Shown: in pieces, positions 27,729 to 36,835 of the stretch | How positions within the stretch are numbered: the first letter of the stretch is position 1 | Layout: each line of letters opens with the position of its first letter | NCBI GenBank assembly: GCA_005788035.1 | Contig: SXZI01000045.1 | Coordinates: forward strand, 1-37,087 | Origin: Bacteroidota bacterium | GTDB lineage: Bacteria > Bacteroidota > Ignavibacteria > Kapaibacteriales > UBA961 | Direction of reading: 5' to 3' | Length of the DNA stretch: 37,087 nt | Notes under the pieces: generated by a model | Told to the model about the DNA's origin: nothing | What the model saw: the letters and a program-made list of their open reading frames with translations, nothing else | Database searches by the model: none | Position numbers and translations under genes: made by a program

Positions 27729-28508
27729 TTGCGGAAAATCTTCATCATATGCGCCACATTTTTGGCAATGTCATTCACTACGGATGCATTGTCATTGAGA
27801 GCATTAGCACAAGAAGACACAGCGAAAATAAACACCATCATCAAAAAACCACGCAAACTCACACCACTGCAAACAATCACAGGCGATACTCTTCGTAAAG
27901 ATACTGTAACCGTGAAAGAATCCTTGATTCCCGGTTCCAAAAATACATTTACACCTGAACAGGATTCAGCATATTATCGCATGTTACGCTTGGGAATAGC
28001 ACCCGGGACTCTTGCACAAATGCATGCAAAAATAATATCGATGGGAATTGCCAATATGCGGGAGCAAGAACAAGAAAACCCTTTCGCGATAGCATTACGC
28101 AATCTTGATCTTCCTGCTGAATACTATCAACCTCGCTCGGAAGACATCGTTCAAAGAGAAGAAATGATTGCGCGTTCACAAGCAATTCCAACCGGCAGAC
28201 CGGGAGGCCTTCGCGGTGGAATTAACATAGGTTTGAATGAAATAGCAACATTTTTCGGATTGGCAGAAGATGTTTCTCCCGTAATTAGATATATGGTTGA
28301 ATTCACAATGCAAGTCAAAGTGATTGTCTATTCTACAGCAGCAAGAGAGGTGGCTTTGATGTTTCAGGGCTTACAAACTGCAGGAACATATCAATTGACA
28401 TGGAACGGTAGAGATGATAAAGGCAGACCCATGCCATCTGGCGACTATGTGGCTGAGGTTAGATTAGGCAATGATCGCTTTGTAAGAAAGCGCATCACCA
28501 TTCCATGA
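27729..28508 (+). CDS. Secreted protein with FlgD-Ig-like C-terminal domain; probable TTG start at 27729 (ORF opens at TTG 27657 inside/before the S1 terminator)
   Basis: Hydrophobic signal-like segment LRKIFIICATFLAMSF; C-term GTYQLTWNGRDDKGRPMPSGDYVAEVRLGNDRFVRKRITIP. Confidence 0.7.
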   Translation: MRKIFIICATFLAMSFTTDALSLRALAQEDTAKINTIIKKPRKLTPLQTITGDTLRKDTVTVKESLIPGSKNTFTPEQDSAYYRMLRLGIAPGTLAQMHAKIISMGIANMREQEQENPFAIALRNLDLPAEYYQPRSEDIVQREEMIARSQAIPTGRPGGLRGGINIGLNEIATFFGLAEDVSPVIRYMVEFTMQVKVIVYSTAAREVALMFQGLQTAGTYQLTWNGRDDKGRPMPSGDYVAEVRLGNDRFVRKRITIP

Positions 28509-31358
28509 TCATCGAATCAGAATGAAAGGAAGCGCATCATGAGCACTCCCCGTACTCATGCGCACAAAATACACTCCGGATGGGATACCCTTAAATGACA
28601 TAAAAGTACCGGCATACTGTCCGGCATCATATGGCTTTGAAGGCAAAGTATACAAAACATGACCCTGCACTGAATATATCGCGAACTCGACCATTTCCTG
28701 CTTCGACAATTCAAAGTCAATCCGAATCATTTCATCTTGTGAAATCACTATGTCAATTAGTCTGGATTTTTCAGGCAAAACATTCCAGGTAAATCCTGAT
28801 GCAATCCCTTTTTGCTTTGCAACACTGCGTGCATTGAGAATTGCATTATGTATATCGCTTTTTGTAGATCCGGCAACAATTGCAAAAGCGATTTGCTGAC
28901 GGGCCCCAGGATCTAAGCCAAATGGACCGCCGCCTATGATCATCGACACATCTGTTGATCTACTCATTGCTCTGCTAATGCCCCCAGATAATGCAAACCA
29001 CTTTTCATTTCGTGAAAATCCATCATAAATGGAAAATCCATTGCTTCTTCCATCATTATCGATTGCATGAAATTGGATAGGAACATCATTCAACAATGTT
29101 ATACCTATATGAGGAAGCGTTGAATCAACGGTGCTGAAGCAATGAGCATAACCTTCATCCATTTCAAAAGAACAGATATTGTTTTGTCCGCTCGGACCAA
29201 TATCCCAATCAAAGAACATTCCCGCATGCAAGGAATCCATTCTACTATTGCGCTCATTTTTAATATCATATGTGATGAATACGGTTGAATCAATATCCTC
29301 TTTATCAAATTGATATATGCGATGTTCAACCGAAACCCCTGCATCTATCGCACGCGCAGAATCAGCAAACTGTGCATATGATTCAGCTTCGGCTTTTTGT
29401 CCGGGGCTTGCAACTTCGACTGATGAACGAATATAAAATGATCTCTCTTGCTCATCACCAGAAATATCACGAATGCCATTACTAAGTTGTTCTGCTGATG
29501 TACCAACAATGAATCCAGATTCAAAAAGAACACTTTGATCATTTGGTGGAAATGTGATGCCTATTCCCTGCATATTTGTCGGATAATCATTATATCCGAT
29601 ATGGCCTTGACTTGTGACCGTAAGATGCATGTCATTAGCCATCATCGTTCTATACGTTGGATTGATGATCAATTCAGCAAATCCTCGTCCAATACGCTTT
29701 GATCCTGATTGAATATCCAATCTCAATACAATTCGATGATTGAATGGTGAAGATTGCGGAAGTATACATTGTACTTTTTCGGCTATTGCATAAATGGTCG
29801 ATGCTTTTAATTGCCCCAATACAATCGTATCATTGAGAATTGTTACCGGATATTTCACATCCTCGGAGTGGATGATCAAAGTGCAAGAATCAACATCTTC
29901 CAATAGATTATGTACAACTACAGATAATTCAACTTGCTCACCAGGAGTGAACATGCCATTGGGATTGATTTCTGAAAATTCCGTCTGAGTGATTTCAACA
30001 TATCGAGGCTGATTCATGGAAATCGCAGCATATGCTTTAATCATTCCGGATCCAAGCCCTAGTGCATATAATGGATTCTTAGCTGATATGTCCACAGCAC
30101 TCGATTTCAATATGCCTGCGATCTGTTCATTGGACCGAGTGGGATTCAGTGACTTTACCAATGCAGCAACACCGGCGACAATAGGTGAAGCCATTGAGGT
30201 TCCACTGGAATAACCATAACCATTATCGAGAACTGTGGAATAGATAAATGAGCCAGGAGCACTGATGTCAACAGTTCCATGGGCATTTGAATACCCGGCT
30301 TTCAATGTGTCCGGACCAATAGCAGCAACACTCACCACACCTCGATATGATGCAGGATAAAATGCCATATCTGATTGATCATTTCCTGCACCACCAATAA
30401 TCACACTCCCGAATTGCAAAACTTCGTTCACGATTTCTTGTTCTGCAATGGAAGATGTTGGAGATCCCCAACTACAATTGATGATATCTGCTCCCATCAT
30501 TGCAGCATATAGCATTCCTTCATAGCCGCCAGTGACATTCACAGCGTCGGAATCATCCAAACCAACTTTTACCGGAAGAATGCGATGATTGCGTGCAATC
30601 CCCGCTATCCCTTTTTTATTGTTCGAGATGGCACATGCGATACCGGCTACATGAGTTCCATGAAGATGACCCGGAACAGCACGATTATCACCCTTTACTG
30701 GATCAATACCACTTGCAAAGTCCCAACCCTGCCAATCATCTATGAATCCATTTCTGTCATCATCTAAACCATTTGCAGATTTATTATTACCAATGGAATC
30801 GATGCCTGTTTCACCTGGATTCATATACATGACGGAAGACAAATCCTCATGCAGAGGATCAACGCCTGTATCTACGATGCCAATGATAAGAGAGTCTTTA
30901 TTGTTTTGTTGATCATAGTAAACCCATGCGGAATCAGCTCCAATCATTGCGGGGTAATATTGATATCCATAAAGTGAGTCATCAGGCTGCTGAATCAATG
31001 CATGTGTCGGCAGAAACTCTGCATATTCTACGAATGGCAATGAAGCAATCATGCGAATTGCTTTTGTATTTGGAATATCGGATTCAATGTGTAGAATTGC
31101 GATTCGTTCCAAAGGATGTGAAGCTGAAAGGATATTCTCTTTTTTATTTTTCTTCAGCATTGTGATCAATGCTTCGCGTACGAATGGACTGCTAGCATGA
31201 TTTCCTATCACTGTTTGCAATTGAGAAATGCTGCCTCTTCTTCCGGCATTCTTCCATTGAGCAAATGCATCGGTACCCACCTTGAATTTAAAGAGGATTG
31301 CATCTGCCCCCATGAGATTGAATGATGCAATAACAAGCAATACGCATAAAAGCTTCAT
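28509..31358 (-). CDS. Subtilisin-like (S8) serine protease with T9SS-type C-terminal tail
   Basis: Signal peptide; IIGIVDTGVDPLHEDL (Asp), HLHGTHVAGIA (His), GGAGND (oxyanion Asn), GTSMASPIVAGV (Ser); C-term FAIYSVQGHVLYTL...GIPSGVYFVRMSTG. Confidence 0.94.
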   Translation of the reverse strand: MKLLCVLLVIASFNLMGADAILFKFKVGTDAFAQWKNAGRRGSISQLQTVIGNHASSPFVREALITMLKKNKKENILSASHPLERIAILHIESDIPNTKAIRMIASLPFVEYAEFLPTHALIQQPDDSLYGYQYYPAMIGADSAWVYYDQQNNKDSLIIGIVDTGVDPLHEDLSSVMYMNPGETGIDSIGNNKSANGLDDDRNGFIDDWQGWDFASGIDPVKGDNRAVPGHLHGTHVAGIACAISNNKKGIAGIARNHRILPVKVGLDDSDAVNVTGGYEGMLYAAMMGADIINCSWGSPTSSIAEQEIVNEVLQFGSVIIGGAGNDQSDMAFYPASYRGVVSVAAIGPDTLKAGYSNAHGTVDISAPGSFIYSTVLDNGYGYSSGTSMASPIVAGVAALVKSLNPTRSNEQIAGILKSSAVDISAKNPLYALGLGSGMIKAYAAISMNQPRYVEITQTEFSEINPNGMFTPGEQVELSVVVHNLLEDVDSCTLIIHSEDVKYPVTILNDTIVLGQLKASTIYAIAEKVQCILPQSSPFNHRIVLRLDIQSGSKRIGRGFAELIINPTYRTMMANDMHLTVTSQGHIGYNDYPTNMQGIGITFPPNDQSVLFESGFIVGTSAEQLSNGIRDISGDEQERSFYIRSSVEVASPGQKAEAESYAQFADSARAIDAGVSVEHRIYQFDKEDIDSTVFITYDIKNERNSRMDSLHAGMFFDWDIGPSGQNNICSFEMDEGYAHCFSTVDSTLPHIGITLLNDVPIQFHAIDNDGRSNGFSIYDGFSRNEKWFALSGGISRAMSRSTDVSMIIGGGPFGLDPGARQQIAFAIVAGSTKSDIHNAILNARSVAKQKGIASGFTWNVLPEKSRLIDIVISQDEMIRIDFELSKQEMVEFAIYSVQGHVLYTLPSKPYDAGQYAGTFMSFKGIPSGVYFVRMSTGSAHDALPFILIR

Positions 31359-32605
31359 GCAATCACCGGCAATTCAATCACAAAAGTTGTACCCTTTCCA
31401 ATAACAGATTCTTTCACAAAAATCCTACCATCATGATATCGTTCAATGATGCGTTTTGAAAGTGATAATCCTAAACCCCAGCCACGTTTTTTTGTAGTGA
31501 AGCCTGGCTCAAATATGCGTCTTCGGACTTGCCCGGACATACCCTTTCCATTGTCTTTCAGTGTGATGATAACTTTTCCTTTTGTAAGCTTGGACAAAGT
31601 GACGGTTATCAATCCTGTTTGAGCTTCTATGGATTCCACACCATTTTTCAGGACATTTTCAAATACCCATTCGAGGAGTTCACCATTGGCAAGTACATAG
31701 ATATCATCTTCCAAATTACGATCGATAGATACTTTTTTTCCAAGATGTGGAACTCGTTTTTCCAAATAGGTGCATACTTTTTCGACGATTTCGGAGATGT
31801 TTTCACGACGTTTCGTTGGTTCAGATCCAATTTTAGAAAAACGATTCGCAATTGTATTCAATCGATGTAAATCATTTTCCATTTCCTTAGCAGTTTCTTG
31901 AACAGAAGATGGATTATCATTATTTAGTCGGAGAATTTCCAACCAACCAAGCAGACTTGAAAGTGGGGTTCCTAATTGATGAGCCGCCTCTTTTGCCATA
32001 CCAACCCATACATTGGATTCTTCTGTTCTTCGCACATAACTGAAGGCAATATATCCGATCAACACAAATGCTGAAACAATAATGATTTCGATATAAGGCA
32101 ATAACTGCATCTGCCGAATAAGCGCTGAATTTGTATAATATATTTTACCGAGCATCATCCCATCGGCATCTTTAATAAGAATGGGTGGATATGTTTCACC
32201 CATTGTTTTCAGCAAGTCAACCAATTTCTGCTCTTGAACTTTCAGTCTATCAGGCGCTAGAGAAGTATCAATCTCAATATTAAGTGTATACTCTGAGAAG
32301 GGTCTATTTGGATTTCCATTAGCATCAGTGAAAATCACGGGGAAGGAAATGGAAGGCACAATGCGATCAAGAAGAAACAAGAAGTCATCAGCATTCTTAT
32401 TTACATCGGAGAGATAATGTTTATAGATGTCTGCATAAAATGTGACAATCCTTTTCTCCCTCTGAATCAATTCATTGGCCAATTGTTGAGTGTATAAGAG
32501 GACGCTCACCATCATAGCAAATGCAAAGGTTGCGAGGAGTACCTTGATCTGCCATTTGGTGAGTGAACGCCATATCGATATCGTTTGAAGAAATTTCATA
32601 TACAT
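31355..32605 (-). CDS. Membrane sensor histidine kinase
   Basis: Two TM segments; H-box AKEAAHQLGTPLSSLLGWLEIL; N-box ENVLKNGVES; DNGKGM; GWGLGLSLSKRIIERYHDGRI. Confidence 0.93.
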   Translation of the reverse strand: MYMKFLQTISIWRSLTKWQIKVLLATFAFAMMVSVLLYTQQLANELIQREKRIVTFYADIYKHYLSDVNKNADDFLFLLDRIVPSISFPVIFTDANGNPNRPFSEYTLNIEIDTSLAPDRLKVQEQKLVDLLKTMGETYPPILIKDADGMMLGKIYYTNSALIRQMQLLPYIEIIIVSAFVLIGYIAFSYVRRTEESNVWVGMAKEAAHQLGTPLSSLLGWLEILRLNNDNPSSVQETAKEMENDLHRLNTIANRFSKIGSEPTKRRENISEIVEKVCTYLEKRVPHLGKKVSIDRNLEDDIYVLANGELLEWVFENVLKNGVESIEAQTGLITVTLSKLTKGKVIITLKDNGKGMSGQVRRRIFEPGFTTKKRGWGLGLSLSKRIIERYHDGRIFVKESVIGKGTTFVIELPVIA

Positions 32606-32670
32606 TCACGCAATCGTATACCACGAAGATACAAAATCATCATGGCTTGAAAGGTCTGTGCGGGCATTAC

Positions 32671-34122
32671 TTAGCGAAGAAAAGCCATGGGATTCATCCT
32701 TTGCTTCCCTTTCCAGATTTCAAAATGAAGAAATTCCCCATCTACGGACTGTGTGGTTCTGCCGATCAATCCCCCGGCTTCGATTTTCTGACCCTTTTTC
32801 ACTGAAATAGAGGCAAGATTTGCATATACTGTTCTATATGAATTACCATGATCGACAATAACCATTGAATTATAACCGGGGAGCCAATGAACAAGTGAAA
32901 CTATACCTGTTGCGGCACACATTGCAGAACTACCTGCCTGACAAGCAATATCCAAACCCGGATTGTCCATAACGGTATTGGTCACTGAATTTTTATACTG
33001 ACCAAATCCTCGCAATATTCTCTTTGCCGATGATGGCCATCTGAATCCACCGGAAAATGATCCCGAAAGCGATTCCACACGTGTATTGTCATTGCGAGTT
33101 TGCACTGTGCTTTGTGTGATGCGTTGTGGCTCTTCGGATTGTGTTTCCTTTTTGGAAACTATATCGCTTGTTTTTTTGGGAGTTTCACCAAGACGTTTTT
33201 TCTCTTGAGAATGCGTTGGTTTTTCGGCAGACGTTTTTTCTTCTTTCTTGACTATGTCATTACGAACCATACTTGAAATCAGTCCTGACAATTGCCTTGC
33301 ACTCTGTTCTTTTTTGACAATGAGTTTCTGTACTTCCTCTTTGCTTAATCGAACGGATTCTAGTTTTTTCTTCTGTTCGACCAGGATATTCCGAATATTT
33401 TGTTGTTCATATTCAGACTCGCGAAGCAATCGTTCTTGCCTTGAACTATTTATGGATATTTGTTCTTGTTGATTGGACAAAGCTCCCTGCAGTGACTGCA
33501 TTTCTTTCATCTGCAATGTAAGTTTTGTGTGCATTTGTCGAAGATATGACGGCAATCGATTCATAGAGGATTGACCAAGTAATTGCATTGAACCCGAAAG
33601 AATATCGGGAGATATGGCAATATCTGGCGCATGCTTCTGCATCAATGCTTGATATTTCTTAGCAATTCTTGCATATGTCATTCGAGAAACATTCAGTTTT
33701 TGCTGGATGGTCGCTTCAGTTTTGCGGATGGTTTCAAGCGTATCTTGAAGCTCTCTTACTTCCCCCATAAGCTTACCAACATGTTCCTTCACCATCAATT
33801 GTTTTTTCTTGGCAGTTGCCAATCCCTTCATGGCATTCTTCTCTTGTAATTCTAATTCCCCAACTTTTTTCTTTGCTTTTTCGATGTCTCGTTTGATTGC
33901 ACTCAATGCTGAATTGGATGTTGATTTTTGCTTGGAACCATTATTGGCTCGTTTGAGCGATCCCTTTTTTGATGATGCTTTGATTGCTTTTTGCGTAGAC
34001 TTTCCCTTTTTTGCTTTTTTTATTGCAGCATGGGCATGAACATGCAGTGTCTGAATTGCACAGAGCATCAGAAAGCAATACAACAGTGTATGGATGATAT
34101 TAGAACTCTTCTGTTTTGACAC
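32671..34122 (-). CDS. EnvC-like murein hydrolase activator (coiled coil + degenerate LytM/M23 domain)
   Basis: Signal peptide, Lys-rich linker, long coiled coil, C-terminal LytM fold NPGLDIACQAGS...VIVDHGNSYRTVYANL...LHFEIWKGKQRMNPMAFLR. Confidence 0.88.
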   Translation of the reverse strand: MSKQKSSNIIHTLLYCFLMLCAIQTLHVHAHAAIKKAKKGKSTQKAIKASSKKGSLKRANNGSKQKSTSNSALSAIKRDIEKAKKKVGELELQEKNAMKGLATAKKKQLMVKEHVGKLMGEVRELQDTLETIRKTEATIQQKLNVSRMTYARIAKKYQALMQKHAPDIAISPDILSGSMQLLGQSSMNRLPSYLRQMHTKLTLQMKEMQSLQGALSNQQEQISINSSRQERLLRESEYEQQNIRNILVEQKKKLESVRLSKEEVQKLIVKKEQSARQLSGLISSMVRNDIVKKEEKTSAEKPTHSQEKKRLGETPKKTSDIVSKKETQSEEPQRITQSTVQTRNDNTRVESLSGSFSGGFRWPSSAKRILRGFGQYKNSVTNTVMDNPGLDIACQAGSSAMCAATGIVSLVHWLPGYNSMVIVDHGNSYRTVYANLASISVKKGQKIEAGGLIGRTTQSVDGEFLHFEIWKGKQRMNPMAFLR

Positions 34123-35362
34123 GTTCTATCATGGCTCCAAGTTTTCCGAATTTCTTCTCTATATCCTCATAGCCTCGATCAATGTGATATACGCGCAATA
34201 CCTCGCTCTCTCCATCGGCAATCAAAGCAGATATCAGCAAAGATGCACTTGCTCTCAAATCTGATGACATGACAGTTGCTCCGGTGAGCGGATTTCCACC
34301 AAAAACGATTGCCGAATTTTCTGCCATTTCTATATGAGCGCCCAATCGCTGTAATTCGGGCACATGGTGAAAACGTGTATGGTAAATTGTGTCGGTTATC
34401 CGACTCGTACCTTCAGCGCATAGCATGAAAGCAATCCACTGTGCTTGAACATCAGTGGGAAATCCTGGATAAACTGCCGTTGTCATGTCTGTAGGAAAAG
34501 GTGGACGATCCATTTCCACGTGGATCGTGGTTCCATCAATCTTCACATTGACACCGGCTTCTTCCATTTTTGCTAACACTGCATCCAAATGATGGGGCGC
34601 CGTATTTTCCAAATACACATTCCCTTTTGTCATAGCGGCAGCTATCAGAAATGTAGCAGCTTCTATTCTATCTGGTATATTCTCAAACTCAACAGGATGT
34701 AATACATCAACTCCCTCTATTGTAAGTGTAGTGGTGCCTATTCCATGAATCTTTGCACCCATTTTTACAAGCATTTCAGCCAGTGCTGTAACTTCAGGTT
34801 CCATCGCAGCATTTGTCAACACTGTTGTACCTTTGGCCATCACCGCGGCTGTCAGCACATTTTCAGTTGCTCCAACACTCGAAATGTCGAAATGGATTTT
34901 GTTACCCATGAGCTTTGGAGCTTTTGCATGGATATATCCATTTTCAATAGTAATCTCGGCGCCAAGTTTTTCAAACCCTTTTAAATGAAGATCAACAGGT
35001 CGAGGCCCAAATGCACATCCACCGGGCAATGATACCCTTGCTTCACCAAAGCGCGCGAGTAATGGCCCAAGCACATTGATTGATGCACGCATTTGCTTTA
35101 CATGTTCATAAGGAGCTTCAAATGAATTCACTCCAAATGAATCTATAGACAATCTCTCACCATCCAGTGAACAAACAGCACCCATCGCTTCAAGCAAGCG
35201 GGATATGGTTCGTACATCCTTGATATTGGGAGTATTGGAGATGATATTCTTTCCCGGAGCCAGAAGTACTGCTGGGATGAGGGCCAATGCCGCATTTTTG
35301 GCACCGGAAATTCTGACAGAGCCGGAAAGCTTCCGACCGCCTTGTATGATAAGTTTATCCAT
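34100..35362 (-). CDS. murA: UDP-N-acetylglucosamine 1-carboxyvinyltransferase; start MDKLIIQGG at 35362 (ORF opens at 35425)
   Basis: LIIQGGRKLSGSVRISGAKNAALALIPA; PGGCAFGPRPVDLHLKGFEKLGA; catalytic Cys in GGCAFG. Confidence 0.97.
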   Translation of the reverse strand: MDKLIIQGGRKLSGSVRISGAKNAALALIPAVLLAPGKNIISNTPNIKDVRTISRLLEAMGAVCSLDGERLSIDSFGVNSFEAPYEHVKQMRASINVLGPLLARFGEARVSLPGGCAFGPRPVDLHLKGFEKLGAEITIENGYIHAKAPKLMGNKIHFDISSVGATENVLTAAVMAKGTTVLTNAAMEPEVTALAEMLVKMGAKIHGIGTTTLTIEGVDVLHPVEFENIPDRIEAATFLIAAAMTKGNVYLENTAPHHLDAVLAKMEEAGVNVKIDGTTIHVEMDRPPFPTDMTTAVYPGFPTDVQAQWIAFMLCAEGTSRITDTIYHTRFHHVPELQRLGAHIEMAENSAIVFGGNPLTGATVMSSDLRASASLLISALIADGESEVLRVYHIDRGYEDIEKKFGKLGAMIERVKTEEF

Positions 35363-35414
35363 ATTCTTCTTCAATGCTGCAAAAAGAGAGCATTTCGCTC
35401 TCATGGGGGGCACA

Positions 35415-35446
35415 CAAAAGTACAATAATCATGGCTCAAGCCCAAA
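35415..35446 (-). promoter_or_regulatory. Bacteroidota-type promoter of murA on minus strand: TTTG - N20 - TACTTTTG
   Basis: Plus-strand CAAAAGTA 35415-35422 and CAAA 35443-35446; about 50 nt upstream of murA ATG. Confidence 0.72.
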
Positions 35447-35550
35447 TCAAGAAAGTACATCGCTTGGTCGGTAAATTTTCGTATTTTTGCAACCCCATGT
35501 ATTTACACGGGATTAAGTGAATCGGTAAATACCTCTTCAAGAGTTCCAAA

Positions 35551-35850
35551 ATGCAACCAAATGGCGAAATTAACTCAGAAACGGTAAAAAGGATAGCCGA
35601 TTTATCACGTTTACGTTTCACTGATTCGGAAATCGAAGCTTTTGCCGAGGAATTTTCCGGAATAGTTCGAGCGATAGATGAAATAAACTCAATGGATTTG
35701 ACCGGCATGGAGCCGATGTCGCATGTTCTCGATCTTCCCAATGTATTCCGAGAAGATGTGCCGTCAGAATCACTTTCGGTAAAGCAGGCCTTGGAGAATG
35801 CTCCGAGCAATAATGAAACCTTTTTTAAGGTCCCGAAAGTGATGGAATAA
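35551..35850 (+). CDS. gatC: Asp-tRNA(Asn)/Glu-tRNA(Gln) amidotransferase subunit C
   Basis: VKRIADLSRLRFTDSEIEAFAEEFSGIVRAIDEINSMDLTGMEPMSHVLDLPNVFREDVP. Confidence 0.95.
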   Translation: MQPNGEINSETVKRIADLSRLRFTDSEIEAFAEEFSGIVRAIDEINSMDLTGMEPMSHVLDLPNVFREDVPSESLSVKQALENAPSNNETFFKVPKVME

Positions 35851-35939
35851 GTTATTATTACTTACAATAATGACGGAAACATATCGTTTAAGACAAGCTG
35901 TTGTCAAATGACAAACAATGAAAATTTCAGGTGCTGCGA

Positions 35940-36800
35940 ATGAGAATTACGAAACAATATACCAATCGCGAAAGTCAATCACTGGATAAATATCTCCAGG
36001 AAATCGGCCGCGTTGAACTCCTTACCGGTGATGATGAAATTGATCTCGCAAAATTGATCAAGAAGGGCGGATTTGAGGGTGAACTTGCTCTCGAACGTCT
36101 TGTGAAAGCCAATTTGCGTTTCGTGGTGAGTGTTGCAAAGCAATATCAGAATCAAGGCTTATCGCTTGGTGATTTGATCAATGAAGGTAATCTTGGTTTG
36201 ATCAAGGCGGCAAAGCGTTTTGATGAAACACGTGGTTTCAAATTCATTTCTTATGCTGTATGGTGGATCAGACAATCCATTCTTCAGGCACTTGCCGAAC
36301 AATCACGTATTGTACGTCTTCCGTTGAACCGTGTTGGTGCTTTGAATAAAATCGGAAAAAAATTCAGTGAACTCGAGCAGGCATATGAGCGTGAACCGAC
36401 AGCTGCCGAGCTTGCAGAGCAATTGGACATGAGCGTTGCGGAAATTGCCGAGACGATTAAAATTTCCGGAAGACATCTTTCTGTTGATGCGCCATTCGTG
36501 CAGGGTGAGGACAATCGTTTGCTGGATATTCTTCCAAATGATTTGCAACCACCACCGGACTCAGAATTGATGCGTGAATCTTTGCGCGTTGAAGTACAAC
36601 AAGTACTTACCACATTATCTCAAAGAGAAGCGGAAGTAATCAAGTTGTATTTTGGTTTGGATGGAGTTTGCCTAACGCTCGAAGAAATCGGAGAAAAATT
36701 CAATCTTACACGAGAGCGGGTTCGACAGATCAAAGAGAAAGCAATTCGCAGATTGCGTCATGCCTCTCGATCAAAAGCATTACGATCCTATCTAGGATAA
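35940..36800 (+). CDS. rpoD: Primary RNA polymerase sigma factor (RpoD/SigA, Bacteroidota type); start ATG 35940
   Basis: [102 protein letters not shown]. Confidence 0.96.
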   Translation: MRITKQYTNRESQSLDKYLQEIGRVELLTGDDEIDLAKLIKKGGFEGELALERLVKANLRFVVSVAKQYQNQGLSLGDLINEGNLGLIKAAKRFDETRGFKFISYAVWWIRQSILQALAEQSRIVRLPLNRVGALNKIGKKFSELEQAYEREPTAAELAEQLDMSVAEIAETIKISGRHLSVDAPFVQGEDNRLLDILPNDLQPPPDSELMRESLRVEVQQVLTTLSQREAEVIKLYFGLDGVCLTLEEIGEKFNLTRERVRQIKEKAIRRLRHASRSKALRSYLG

Positions 36801-36805
36801 AAAGA

Positions 36806-36835
36806 AAGCCCGATTAATCATCGGGCTTTTCTTTT
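36806..36835. terminator. Bidirectional rho-independent terminator between sigma factor and convergent methyltransferase-like gene
   Basis: AAGCCCGATTAATCATCGGGCTT hairpin with T-rich flank (TTTTCTTTT) downstream and A-rich flank (AAAAAGAAAG) upstream. Confidence 0.9.

Noticed and set aside
2483-28511. TGATCA as a dedicated regulatory or restriction motif
   Set aside because: The hexamer also occurs repeatedly inside genes (e.g. near 640, 5022, 5983, 8578, 8685), so its presence at stop junctions alone is not proof of a special site.
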